Counted from the stretch's first letter, positions 28,106-37,919 are shown. The stretch is DNA of 64,000 nt from Lachancea kluyveri NRRL Y-12651 (GCA_000149225.2 CM000687.1:610501-674500); one strand, 5' to 3'. Notes: a model not told the origin generated them from the letters alone. Numbers and translations are program-made.

Positions 28106-30256
28106 ATGAAAGAGATCGACACGATATGTGCTAACCTGGTCAGGGCTTTTGATGAGCAAAAAGAAGACTATTTATCTTTGATAACCATCATCGACCTATA
28201 CGCCACACAGGTCAATCAAAAGGGATCCCTCAAGAACAAGGAACAATTTTTGTCTACATTACTTGAAACTCTCGAAAAGAACAGAAGCATCATTGTTCAA
28301 ATTGGTTGGGACCTACCCAAGCCACTCCTCAAGTTCATTTCGATAGAAAACATCGATATGTTGCAACCTCTGTTCCAGAGCAAGGTGTTGAGCATGGTGA
28401 TGAAATCCTTTAACGAGATTGCATTAAATGGCAATGCTAAGGAATGCTTTTTCACCGGTTGTGAATGCCTGGGTAACCTAAAACTGAACGGTGATAGTGA
28501 TAACGAGACTGGAGACGAAGAGGAAGAAGAAGAAGAAGAAGAAGAAGAAGAAGAAGAAGAAGAAGAAGAAGAAGAAGAAGAAGAAGAAGACAATAGTGAT
28601 GATAACGATAGGGAAGAGGAGGGCGAAAAGGGAGAAGAACACTCTTCCAACCAGAAAGATAACTCTAGAGAGAGTGTTGAAAAATATGAAATTAATTATT
28701 CCAACACTGAGAAGTCTTTCTACAGTGCGGAGAATATTGAGGATAATATTCATAGGCGTCCAGATGAATTCATTTTGGATCTGAAGGCTCATCTATTATT
28801 TGAGTTAATCAGCTCTACGAATAAGAGAATTCACACGTTGTATCCCTCCCGCTTTCTCGGAATGGCAGCTGGTGCAATCTTCAAATTCGTGCGTAACTTA
28901 ACTACAGATGCTGATGATGCAAACTTTTTACTACGCAGAATTTACACATATTGTAGAGGCTATATCCCCCCAGACCCTCCAGCACAACTTCCGGAGTCAA
29001 TTTCAGCAGAAGAGGTAAATACAATTAAGTGTGACGAAGCAGTCTTGCAAGGCAAATTACTTTGTAGCCTGCTAACTTTTGGTTTGGGTCAATGTTTAAA
29101 GACTAAAAACCCAAGATGGACAGTTCGATATTTTTCTGCACTAAGAGGTACTGAATTTACTGAAAGTGATTATTACGTTGCTTTGTCCGGAATTCTTTTC
29201 CGTTACTACCAGTTGGCCATATCTTTTGATATTAATATCAAAGAAGAGTTTATCAGGCTGTGTATCAAAGAATCCAGACGTATTTACCAGTCCTTACCAA
29301 TGGATGAAAAAATTGTCAATGACGAGGCCAAAAGTGCAATAAGTCAAGTCGTTTACCACTTGTCTCGTAACTATGAGCTCCAAAAGATGGCCAACGAGAA
29401 AGACTTGCCCTTGGATCCTTTGGGCATCTTGTTCATGGCTACTTCATACTTTAGCGAAACTGGAAAGCCATTAGTACAAGAAATCCAAATTGATGATGCG
29501 ATTTATATGTACTTGAGGTTTTCAACTCCAATAATATTATCGGCTGTACCAGACAGTCCAAGTACCATTGACTCTATCCAATTTTGGCTTTGGGTAGCTA
29601 TTATGAATTCTCCATACCAGCTGAATAAAGAGCGTTTGAAATCACTACCCTCTTACGTTAACATGGTTTTCTTACAAGTTTTGCTGGTTAACACCTGTAA
29701 TCAGCCTAATAATGAAATGAGGATGGTTGAGTTTACCCTATTGACAAGAATCCTATGCCTGATGCCTGAAAGTCTTGCTTTTAATTTCATTCTAGATACG
29801 CTATTGACCTGTCCCCTGGAACACGCCAAATGTTGTGTTCTGGGTATACTAAAAGATCTAATGTTGAGAAATTACTCTACAACACATGAAGTCAATGAAG
29901 ATTTTTCCAAACTTAACATATCATCGGACGAAAAGAATGATGCAAAGAAGGTTCCAAAGTTGCCACCAAGACCCTACATTTTAGTTAACGAGAATAGGAT
30001 GGCATCAATACATTCATTAGCTATGATGACCATCGAATCCGCCAAATCTAAGAACCAGCCCTCTTTAAACTTGTTACTGGCATATTTAAACTTTCTTGTA
30101 GGCTTGAGAGAGAAGTGGGACAAAATGCTATTACAAGATGTTAATGATGAAGCCACCTTACTACTCAAGGAATTTTCTACAGAGACCACGCCAGAAATGG
30201 GTTTTATTAGAATTGCCAATAACAATTTGACTGAATTTCTTACCCAAGATTCATAA
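28106..30256 (+). CDS. YBP1: YAP1-binding protein family (YBP1/YBP2)
   Basis: This 716-residue protein is related to Ybp1 (YBR216C, 674) and Ybp2 (YGL060W, 641). In S. cerevisiae, Ybp1 aids peroxide activation of Yap1, and Ybp2 has a kinetochore role; this single gene probably represents their common ancestor. The N-terminus (MKEIDTICANLVRAFDEQKEDYL) and the helical body, such as ELISSTNKRIHTLYPSRFLGMAAGAIFKFV near residue 232, fit the family. Near residues 138-168 is a glutamate tract of about 28 residues, encoded at 28519-28590 by GAA and GAG triplets, followed by more acidic sequence. This tract explains most of the extra length. Confidence 0.93.
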   Translation: MKEIDTICANLVRAFDEQKEDYLSLITIIDLYATQVNQKGSLKNKEQFLSTLLETLEKNRSIIVQIGWDLPKPLLKFISIENIDMLQPLFQSKVLSMVMKSFNEIALNGNAKECFFTGCECLGNLKLNGDSDNETGDEEEEEEEEEEEEEEEEEEEEEEEEDNSDDNDREEEGEKGEEHSSNQKDNSRESVEKYEINYSNTEKSFYSAENIEDNIHRRPDEFILDLKAHLLFELISSTNKRIHTLYPSRFLGMAAGAIFKFVRNLTTDADDANFLLRRIYTYCRGYIPPDPPAQLPESISAEEVNTIKCDEAVLQGKLLCSLLTFGLGQCLKTKNPRWTVRYFSALRGTEFTESDYYVALSGILFRYYQLAISFDINIKEEFIRLCIKESRRIYQSLPMDEKIVNDEAKSAISQVVYHLSRNYELQKMANEKDLPLDPLGILFMATSYFSETGKPLVQEIQIDDAIYMYLRFSTPIILSAVPDSPSTIDSIQFWLWVAIMNSPYQLNKERLKSLPSYVNMVFLQVLLVNTCNQPNNEMRMVEFTLLTRILCLMPESLAFNFILDTLLTCPLEHAKCCVLGILKDLMLRNYSTTHEVNEDFSKLNISSDEKNDAKKVPKLPPRPYILVNENRMASIHSLAMMTIESAKSKNQPSLNLLLAYLNFLVGLREKWDKMLLQDVNDEATLLLKEFSTETTPEMGFIRIANNNLTEFLTQDS
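28519..28590 (+). repeat. GAA/GAG triplet tract encoding polyglutamate in the YBP1-type gene
   Basis: About 70 bp of near-pure GAA triplets lie inside the coding region. The opposite strand is therefore a pyrimidine-rich TTC tract. Triplet tracts of this kind are prone to length change. Confidence 0.8.
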
Positions 30257-30336
30257 AACAAAGTTTATTGTCCTATAAACACTATATAAATGAGCACATA
30301 TGTGTATTTACACCAAGGGTTGTGAATTTGTATGTT

Positions 30337-32145
30337 CTATTTTGGATTTTTCACACCGCCTCTTTTCATAGTGCCATCTGCTCTTTCAAGGCTGGCATAT
30401 TGGCCCCTTTCAATCAAGGGTCCAAAATAAACAAAGAACCCATCTTTGGTGGCAGCACGTTGCTCTTCCCATAGTAGTTCAGAGTCGTCAATGAACGGAT
30501 CTTCAATATCGTATTTCCCAATACGACTCTTCCCTTTCATCGGATGCGGTTTCTTTTTTGGAGATGCGGTTTTCTTCTCCGTGTTAGCGTCTTCTTCATC
30601 ATCATCATCTTCTTCTTCTTCATCTTCACCATCATCATCTTCTACAACTATAACATCATCGTCGTCTTCGGCACTACCGGCACCACCGCCATTACCGCCA
30701 CCTATTCCGGCGGTCAAGTCGCCCAGTAAACTTCTCTTGGCCTTGTTTTGAGTGGTGGCTTTCCAGCCGAATTTATCCTGTACCAATTTATAAAAGTTGA
30801 AAACAACTTGACCATTTTCATCTAAATACTCATTTGTGTCTGTAGGGTATAAAGGGACATCTACCACTATTATTGGCTCATCTGGTATAGATATATCTCC
30901 TTCTGAAACATCCAAAATCGACGGAGATTTAATTTTTGATGGTGGCGCCAGTTTTTTTGGTGTCTTGATCTTGTTCTCTGGTACTTTGCTGTCTTTCTTG
31001 GCCACTAGTGTGGGCGTGGGTTCTTTCTTTTTTTTTGATTCGCTCTGCTTCTTGGTAGTAGTGTCTTTTTTATTACCAGTCTCCCTCTTGGTAGTGCCTT
31101 CCTTCTTGGAAGCAGTTTCCTTTTTGACAGTGGCGTCCTTCTTAGCGGTATCCTTCTTAGCGGTATCCTTCTTAGCAGAAGCATCCTTCTTAGCGGTATC
31201 CTTCTTAGCGGAAGCATCCTTCTTAGTGGAAGCATCCTTCTTAGTAGTAGTTTCCTTTTTCGCATCCACGGTTTTCTTAGTAGTAGTTTCCTTTTTCTTC
31301 GTTATCGTTGCACTCGTAGCACTACCAGCTGTTTTCTTTTTGGTTGTTTTAGGTTGACCCTGAACACTGGATGTCGATGATGTTTTCTTAGCTTTCTCGG
31401 TCGTTGCGCTGATCTCGATAGGATTTGAAGGGTTTAGATTACTTTGGTTTCTCTTTAAACTCACAACTTGTGCTTTGGCAGCGTGATTAACCGGAGAATT
31501 AGTTCTGGCTATTAAAACATCGGAACTTATGCCACCAGTGGAGCTTCTCCCAGGTATTTGCGTCGGTAAAATAATCTTCGGTGTAGTTTTTTGAGCCTGA
31601 GAAGTTTCTAACGGTGGTGTAACTCTGATCTGAGCCAGTGGTGACTTCTGTAAATCCACCAAGGAACTGCTTGGAGTGTCAGAATGTGATCTATTAATTA
31701 TAGGCAATGGGTCAGATAGCAGAGACGCTAAGGGAATGGATCTTCCAACAGGCGAAGCTACAATTGGAGGAGATATTGATGCTGAAAGAGGTTTCACACT
31801 GTTTCTGTTCTTTGCTAGCTCGAGTGCGATATTCGGTACCCGTTTCACGGCACTTGAAGAATCTTCGTTAGACGAATCGATACTTGTTGTCTTGATTCTC
31901 TTTGCGGCATTTTCTAAAGCTTGATCATCAGAAGGTCTTTTTGCCACTCCATTTGAAAAAACCTCTCCACTAGTCTCTTTCTCTGCTTCTATCGTCTGTG
32001 GAGTATCTGTTTGATTGGTCGATAAACTGGTATCATTCTCTGTGACAATTTCTGCTGTTGTTAGTAAAAAAAGACGTAATGAATCAACTGGGTACAAAAA
32101 CAGGCATTTAGCATTTGCCTACCACATACCTTCTTTCTTGTCCAT
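30337..32145 (-). CDS. HPC2: HIR complex subunit Hpc2 (spliced)
   Basis: The gene is on the minus strand with two exons. Exon 1 is 32130-32145 (ATG GAC AAG AAA GAA G) and exon 2 is about 30337-32054. The protein is about 577 residues. The Hpc2-related domain near the C-terminus is strongly conserved: GKSRIGKYDIEDPFIDDSELLWEEQ and FVYFGPLIERGQYASLERADGTMKRGGVK are shared with yeast. The middle has an AKKDT/TKKD-type lysine repeat near residues 260-340 and acidic runs after it. The protein is a subunit of the HIR histone H3-H4 chaperone that represses histone genes. S. cerevisiae HPC2 (YBR215W) is also spliced near its start, as I recall. The open frame reaching 32097 continues through intron sequence and is not the true start. 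Confidence 0.92.
32055..32129 (-). other. Intron of HPC2
   Basis: On the minus strand the donor is GTATGT directly after exon 1, and the branch site is TACTAAC (32060-32066). The first AG after it (ACAACAG) ends only 6 nt beyond the branch adenosine. Two further AGs, 3 nt and 12 nt downstream, keep the same reading frame, so the exact acceptor is uncertain. The intron is 75 nt, or 78 or 87 nt with the alternatives. Confidence 0.85.
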
Positions 32146-32291
32146 CTCTTACCCAGGTGTAGTGATTAACTTTTGTTTCTTGGTTCAAGTTGTCTTGAAT
32201 GGATCGGGCAGGGTCAAAAAAGGTTTTTTTTTATCAAGTTATTTGCTCATCGCTGAGTATCAGGTCAAATAACAATTCTGCACTGGCCAAA

Positions 32292-33791
32292 ATGCTTAGA
32301 AACAACCTTTCACCACCGTCACGGAATGTCGTCAAAAGGCTGAAAGCACATATCCATACTCCCGATATCTCTCAAATCCCGGATTTTAGCAAGTATTCTC
32401 CCACAAAGTCTATCAACGAATTAGCTCCCTTCATTTCTACCACGTTGAGTGCGTACCCTTCAAAATCCAGGTACGTAAATATGCAACACTATTACCAAAA
32501 TAAAAACATCTTGTGGCAAAAATACCTTACAAAAAGTCCAAACCCCGTGTCATTAAAGCAGTTGGCAATGTACTATGACGACTCCAACAAATTGACTAAA
32601 TTGAAGATTATCAATTCGGGTAGATTTGTCAAGGAAGAGTTGGCCATCCGTATTGCACAAAAATTGCACCTACTGCAGAACTTACCATTTAATGTAGTGA
32701 ACAATTTTCATTTTGTACAGGTTTACGAATCGTACTACAACATCTTTGAGAGATTTAGAAAGTTCCCACACATTAAAAATATCGAAGACAATTATAAATT
32801 TGCTGAGTTTCTGTATCAAATTTTATCCGACTTCAATTCGCTAAACTTACCTCATTTAATTATGGGTGCTTTGGAGTGCAGAATTCTAGATCTATACAAG
32901 CAAGAACAGATGGACGAATTGATCTCTACCTTGTTACGCGCTAGAATTTCTAGAAGATTAATCGTTGAAGAACATTTGAGTATCACATCTAACTTTGCAA
33001 GCGGGAAAAAGGAAAATACACTGGTGTTGGGTGATATTTTTCAAGAGTGTTGCGCCCGGGATTATCTACTAGAGGCCAGTCAGATGTGCGAGGCTTTTAT
33101 TAAGGATATGTTTTTCGATGGCATCCCATTGCCAAAGTTTGTAATTGACGGCGATACTGACTTGAAATTCTACTTTTTACCTTCACATTTGAAATACCTC
33201 TTGGGTGAAACTTTAAGGAATAGTTATGAGGCCACTGTGAAGGAGTATATAAGGCTAGGACTGGATAACCCTCATCCAATAACGGTTACAATAATTTCAA
33301 ACAACCACTCTTTTCTATTCCGGATATCAGATCGTGGTGGTGGTATTCCGCACGATGATAAGACTATTTGGTCCTTTGGTAAAAGCAAAAAGCTAGCCAA
33401 AGAATCTTTAGACAACTTCCACAAATTACCTGGATTGCAGACAGTGTCGTTATACGACTACATGTATCAGGGTATACATGATGGGAAGATTTCCCAGCGC
33501 ATTACTTCAAAAGACGATTTAAATCAACCTTACCGTTACACATCGTTGGAACCAATGAGTGACACTAACTTACACAAGGGTTTGTATAAACTAGAGAAAC
33601 CACTATTAGGTTTATTGGAAAGGTCTTCTCGCTACAAGTTGGGTATCGGTTTAGCCGTGTGCAAAGTTTATGCAGAGTACTGGAATGGAGATCTTACAGT
33701 GCACTCGATCCATGGATACGGTACGGATACTGTGTTGAAATTGGGTAACCTGATGCACCACACAGACAAGTTGCAATTGGACAAAGTCTAA
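32292..33791 (+). CDS. PKP2: Mitochondrial pyruvate dehydrogenase kinase
   Basis: The frame opens at 32199, but the ATG at 32292 gives MLRNNLSPPSRNVVKRLKAHIHTP, a basic mitochondrial leader, and 499 residues (S. cerevisiae Pkp2 about 491). The N-terminal four-helix domain includes QHYYQNKNILWQKYL and KQLAMYYDD. The GHKL ATPase part has the N-box ETLRNSYEA near residue 310, ISDRGGGIP near 347 and GIGLAVCKVYAEYWNGDL near 455. It phosphorylates Pda1 and inactivates pyruvate dehydrogenase. It is the orthologue of YGL059W. Its start lies 147 bp from that of HPC2 in a divergent pair. Confidence 0.94.
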   Translation: MLRNNLSPPSRNVVKRLKAHIHTPDISQIPDFSKYSPTKSINELAPFISTTLSAYPSKSRYVNMQHYYQNKNILWQKYLTKSPNPVSLKQLAMYYDDSNKLTKLKIINSGRFVKEELAIRIAQKLHLLQNLPFNVVNNFHFVQVYESYYNIFERFRKFPHIKNIEDNYKFAEFLYQILSDFNSLNLPHLIMGALECRILDLYKQEQMDELISTLLRARISRRLIVEEHLSITSNFASGKKENTLVLGDIFQECCARDYLLEASQMCEAFIKDMFFDGIPLPKFVIDGDTDLKFYFLPSHLKYLLGETLRNSYEATVKEYIRLGLDNPHPITVTIISNNHSFLFRISDRGGGIPHDDKTIWSFGKSKKLAKESLDNFHKLPGLQTVSLYDYMYQGIHDGKISQRITSKDDLNQPYRYTSLEPMSDTNLHKGLYKLEKPLLGLLERSSRYKLGIGLAVCKVYAEYWNGDLTVHSIHGYGTDTVLKLGNLMHHTDKLQLDKV

Positions 33792-34050
33792 CGTTTATAG
33801 GTACACATTTTTGCATCTATGTCAATAATAACCTTGTTTTTCTTTTTGGTAAAATAGCCTAGTTTCGCAGAGAATATCTATGAATTCTTTAACTTATCGC
33901 CCTACCAAGAGGCTGCATCCAAACCATATCATCGTTAACGAACACGTCGCTCGAAGGATAGAAACGCCACCAGAAGTGCGATGGTTTATTTACCACAGTT
34001 GACAGAAGCGTATACACAAACAAACAAGCATATATATACCATACACAACA

Positions 34051-34645
34051 ATGTCTACGCCAGCAAGAAGAAGGCTTATGAGAGATTTCAAGGTATGTAT
34101 ATTTTAGGGTTGTTCAACTCTCCTGCTTCTCCCTTAAATTTTGTACCGTCGAGACAACTAACATTTGTATTCTTTAGCGCATGAAAGAAGATGCACCACC
34201 GGGAGTTTCCGCTTCCCCACTGCCAGACAACGTGATGGTCTGGAATGCTATGATTATTGGGCCAGCAGACACACCGTACGAGGACGGAACTTTCCGTCTG
34301 CTGCTAGAGTTCGACGAGGAGTATCCTAACAAGCCACCACATGTCAAGTTTTTGAGTGAAATGTTCCATCCTAATGTTTATGCAAATGGTGAAATCTGTT
34401 TGGATATTTTGCAGAATAGATGGACTCCTACGTATGATGTTGCGTCCATATTGACCTCTATCCAAAGTTTATTCAATGATCCCAATCCTGCATCTCCAGC
34501 AAACGTTGAGGCGGCGACACTCTTCAAGGACCACAAATCTCAATATGTTAAAAGGGTAAAAGAGACAGTAGAAAAATCTTGGGAGGATGATTTGGAAGAT
34601 ATGGATGATGATGAGGACGAAGATGAAGATGAAGATGAAGATTAA
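34051..34645 (+). CDS. RAD6: Ubiquitin-conjugating enzyme E2 Rad6 (spliced)
   Basis: Exon 1 is 34051-34092 ([14 protein letters not shown]) and exon 2 is 34178-34645, joined at AAG|CGC. The 169-residue product is nearly identical to yeast Rad6 (172). It includes [37 protein letters not shown] with catalytic cysteine 88, and an acidic tail of DEDEDEDED type. With Rad18 or Bre1 it ubiquitinates PCNA or histone H2B. The ATG at 34181, inside exon 2, would drop the conserved first 15 residues. Conservation of the exon-1 peptide shows the spliced start is correct. It is the orthologue of YGL058W, which has no intron in S. cerevisiae. Confidence 0.95.
34093..34177 (+). other. Intron of RAD6
   Basis: This 85-nt intron has donor GTATGT, branch-like AACTAAC (34156-34162) and acceptor TTTAG, 16 nt after the branch adenosine. 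Splicing restores the codon order of the conserved Rad6 N-terminus. Unspliced reading ends soon or lacks conservation. Confidence 0.88.
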
Positions 34646-34824
34646 TTGTAAATTTCGCATCAAAGAATTCCCGTTTTTTCTTTTTATTTTTTATTTTTTT
34701 TTTGCATAAAAAGTCGTTATAATCAGGTGTACATAGAAAAATTTCGTAATATTAACAGATAAGTATATACATGTCTTTTAACTTTTTATAATAGGTTGTG
34801 TCAATTTCCTTTTTTTTTTTATTT

Positions 34825-35601
34825 TTATTTGTAATCCGTTTGCTGAGCAGCACTCTGAGTTACGGTGACTGGTTCGTCATCTTGCCTACGTTTGTAATCG
34901 CCAAAGCTAGCAATCAAAGCAACTACTATAGCGGACCACAAAACAATACGTGAACTTGTGTCCAACGTGCGTATACCGGTATCAAGCTGCTGACGCCTAG
35001 CATCTGTGCACGTTAGCAAATCAGTCAGTTCAGGGTGGCTCAGTTTTTTGACAGGGGTAGAGCACGATGTTCCCGATGGTTTGAGCCAGGTGAAATCTTC
35101 AGGTTTTTTACCTAAAAATGTAATTGATTCACGGGGACCGTAAGAACCAAAAGACATGTAATAACTTAGCTGCTTGTGAATATGTGAGACAGAGTTCCAA
35201 CTGGTTTTTGGAGGAATTAGATCTAACGCAACTTCGACCATTTGTTTATCTTTATCGGTGAGAGACAAGAACGCCTGTTTGATACTCTTAGATGGAATAT
35301 GTAATCCTATTGGGCCCTGCTCGACAGCGCCAAACTTTTGCTTCATCAAACGATCAAATTCGCCTAATTCGATTCTTCTGATGATGTCGTCACGCTTTTT
35401 AAGAAGCTCCATCTCTTCATCATCTTGAGTAATTGCACTTGGTTGAAACATAGACATGATGTCTCTAAGGGAACTGACTATGAGCTGCTGAGATGACGAG
35501 GCCCGTTTATCTTCGATTCCTAAACGCTTGTTTTGGCGCTGTAAAAGAGTACGAGGTGGCAACCTTGATTTAGCGTATGTGCGTCTGAAAAAGATGGACA
35601 T
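34825..35601 (-). CDS. GEP7: Gep7-type mitochondrial protein
   Basis: This 258-residue protein has a basic N-terminus (MSIFFRRTYAKSRLPPRTLLQRQNKRLG), consistent with a mitochondrial presequence. One transmembrane segment, IVLWSAIVVALIASFGDYKR, lies near residue 225. The conserved middle has WNSVSHIHKQLSYYMSFGSYGPRESITF, the part that matches Gep7 (YGL057C). Its function is not known beyond a genetic link to prohibitins and respiration. Position between RAD6 and SDS23 matches the YGL order. The 179-bp gap to RAD6 is very T-rich. Confidence 0.85.
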   Translation of the reverse strand: MSIFFRRTYAKSRLPPRTLLQRQNKRLGIEDKRASSSQQLIVSSLRDIMSMFQPSAITQDDEEMELLKKRDDIIRRIELGEFDRLMKQKFGAVEQGPIGLHIPSKSIKQAFLSLTDKDKQMVEVALDLIPPKTSWNSVSHIHKQLSYYMSFGSYGPRESITFLGKKPEDFTWLKPSGTSCSTPVKKLSHPELTDLLTCTDARRQQLDTGIRTLDTSSRIVLWSAIVVALIASFGDYKRRQDDEPVTVTQSAAQQTDYK

Positions 35602-35873
35602 GACGTTTGTTGGTCTGACTGATTAGACTGAGTTAAATACATAATCAATGCGTGTTAGACTTCGACTTACTTTGCATTGTAAAATCAAAAATGGGTACAG
35701 CTGTGTTCGTAAAAAACTATTACTTGTTCTTGTCTACACAAGACGGAAATGTACATGAAAATATACAGATAAGAGTATTAAAAAAAAAAAAACAAAAAAA
35801 AAAAAAAACAAAATAGTCAATAAAATAAAGGAGAAAAATAGAGAAACGAAAAAAAAAAAATTTTTTTATGGAT

Positions 35874-37289
35874 TCATACGACGCTACCTCTCTGCCTTCT
35901 TGCCGATTGCGGATCAACCTGCTTGTGTTCAGTATGCTTTCTAGCTAACAAACCCAAAATGTCAGTCAAGGATACGACACCTATCAATTTCCCGGTTCTG
36001 TATTCCTTTTCAAAGAGAGGTGTGGACGGGGTACTGTCTTCACTTAACACGCTTAGAGGACTCTGGGACCTGGCAGGTATGTCTGCAGCAGCAGAACTTG
36101 GATCCGAGGCACTAGCAGAATTCGAATTAGACGAGACTGGCGATGAAGTAACTGCAGAACTATCAGGCTGGACAATCCAAAGTCTATGTGCCTTTGTTGC
36201 AACGATTTTTGCCAATGTCCTCGCTAGCGAGCTTGTTGGATAAACGTGAAATATAGGGAAGGAGTCCTTCCCCATTTCCAAACCTCTTGAGTTTAGGATA
36301 ATAGAGATAAAATGGCGACACGTATTGTGTAGTAGAGGATATTGAGAAGTCCTGGTAACGTGTTTAACATCCGTTACAGAAATATTACCCAAAAGATTTC
36401 CCTGGGAGTCGACAACGGCAATAGAAGAAATACGTTCAGTGTGCATTTTGTAAAGTGCCATGATCAGGGGCTCTTCACCCTGGATGGAGATGACTCTGGA
36501 ATGCCTGTTCGTCGGTTGGGCAGTAGAATCTAAAACGCCGATTCCAAGCTCTCTTAAACTAGAGTTCAAAAGAGGTTCCAGGTTACTGAATTGCCTTGCA
36601 TTATCCCATAGATACTTGATAAGACGACGCTGGGACAGGATACCTTTGATCTTGGTCATTTCTGTGTCAGTAATTGCGACACGGTGGACGCCAGAGCCCA
36701 AAATCCCCATCACAGTGCTCAAGTTTTCCGTTTCCGATAGCTTGTAAAATTGGTTTTTGGGAGTGAGTTTAACTATTTCACCAACTGGAACTGGCCTTCC
36801 CATTTGACAATCCCTGGCAACCGCGTCGTTATTGACTTTAATTTTGTTCAGCACCAGCAATAAATACGAGTTCAAATCATTGTAGTCAAAAGTGAGGCAA
36901 TTCATGTCACCCGGGAATGCCTCTACTGGAAGAGAGGTAAGGTTGTATTTGACCAAAGTGTTGAACGCCTCTTCTACGGATACAGAGCCATCGACAAATA
37001 TGAGTTTGTTCTGTTCGATAAGTTGGGAAAGCGCAATGTGCTGCCACTTCTGAGAATGGACGGTAGTAAGACAATAAGTTGTTGTGCTCATATTTGACTC
37101 TAAAGAAGAGACACTTGGATTACGGGAGAGCGAGACGGAATCGACAACGTCGTAGGCAGGCGTTGAAACTGGGATGGCTGGCGGCGTAGAGAGCATTTCG
37201 ACGATAGACGCATGTCTGCTACCAGTGGAAGAAGGTTGGCTGTTGGCATTGCCATTGCCGCTGCTGCTATTGCCACTGTTTTCTTTCAT
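35874..37289 (-). CDS. SDS23: CBS-domain protein Sds23/Sds24
   Basis: This 471-residue protein (S. cerevisiae 527) carries four CBS-type repeats. The first starts with WQHIALSQLIEQNKLIFVDGSVSVEEAFNTLVKYNLTSLPVE near residue 70. A later one has LIMALYKMHTERISSIAVVDSQGNLLGNISVTDVKHV near 275. The last has the ASLARTLAKIVATKAHRLWIV and GVVSLTDILGLLARK pattern. These proteins inhibit PP2A-type phosphatase during APC/C and nutrient responses. It stands for the single ancestor of SDS23 (YGL056C) and SDS24 (YBR214W). The start is the first ATG, and the CAG/CTG-like stretch upstream is noncoding. Confidence 0.93.
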   Translation of the reverse strand: MKENSGNSSSGNGNANSQPSSTGSRHASIVEMLSTPPAIPVSTPAYDVVDSVSLSRNPSVSSLESNMSTTTYCLTTVHSQKWQHIALSQLIEQNKLIFVDGSVSVEEAFNTLVKYNLTSLPVEAFPGDMNCLTFDYNDLNSYLLLVLNKIKVNNDAVARDCQMGRPVPVGEIVKLTPKNQFYKLSETENLSTVMGILGSGVHRVAITDTEMTKIKGILSQRRLIKYLWDNARQFSNLEPLLNSSLRELGIGVLDSTAQPTNRHSRVISIQGEEPLIMALYKMHTERISSIAVVDSQGNLLGNISVTDVKHVTRTSQYPLLHNTCRHFISIILNSRGLEMGKDSFPIFHVYPTSSLARTLAKIVATKAHRLWIVQPDSSAVTSSPVSSNSNSASASDPSSAAADIPARSQSPLSVLSEDSTPSTPLFEKEYRTGKLIGVVSLTDILGLLARKHTEHKQVDPQSARRQRGSVV

Positions 37290-37919
37290 GGACTGCTGTT
37301 GCTGTTGCTATTTCTGCTGCTGTTGCTGCTAGGTGGGTGGCGCTGGTAGAGAAGATGGGGAAAACAGTCTCCTTGTCCCGTTGTGCTGCGCAATGCTTGA
37401 ACATCATTTGCGCAAATTGATGAGCGGAACTTGATCACGTGACAATAACGTGACTGTCCTTATCAGGAATCACCCGGGCGTTTTAAGTGTCATTCAAAGT
37501 CACATGCAGACGTTTGTCCAACGAGTTAAACCGATCCATTTTTTTTCCTAACCGGGTTAAAAGCGGGTATCTCTTCTGTGTACGAACAGGAATCACAAAC
37601 CCGGTCACTATTTCATTACCCGGAAAAAGGAAAAAAAATAAAAAGCGATACTCATTGTGCACGTCTGGGCCAAATGGATCAGGGGTATTCACGTTTGATA
37701 TGATACGCGTGCTTATCGGAGTTAGACCCCACGTGATTCTGCCCCTTGCCCAACAAGCACTCACGCCCCGTCCAACAAAAATTCACTGGTTAAACGACGG
37801 GACAGCGTATATAAGTACAACGTACAAATGCCAATCTCATCGATTACCACAAATTTGCTTTTCACTCATCATCCGTTTCCACTAATAACGATCCAACCAA
37901 GTAAATCGACTGACCAATC
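37290..37919. other. Divergent promoter of SDS23 and OLE1
   Basis: This 630-bp region contains a GCTGTTGCTG run near the SDS23 start and two CACGTG E-boxes (37436-37441 and 37730-37735). An ACCCGG/CCGGGT-type string recurs near 37470, 37551 and 37600. The fatty-acid response elements known from S. cerevisiae OLE1 were not recognisable to me by eye. Confidence 0.5.
37808..37815 (+). promoter_or_regulatory. TATA box of OLE1
   Basis: TATATAAG lies 105 bp upstream of the OLE1 ATG. Confidence 0.55.

Noticed and set aside
28478-28792. Polyphenylalanine and polylysine frames opposite or beside the YBP1-type gene
   Set aside because: They are shadows of the GAA triplet tract in other frames.
32199-32291. 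Upstream extension of the PKP2 frame
   Set aside because: The ATG at 32292 gives a good mitochondrial leader; the extension overlaps the HPC2-PKP2 divergent promoter.
37520-37885. 132-codon plus-strand frame in the SDS23/OLE1 promoter
   Set aside because: It overlaps the OLE1 TATA and leader and is not protein-like.
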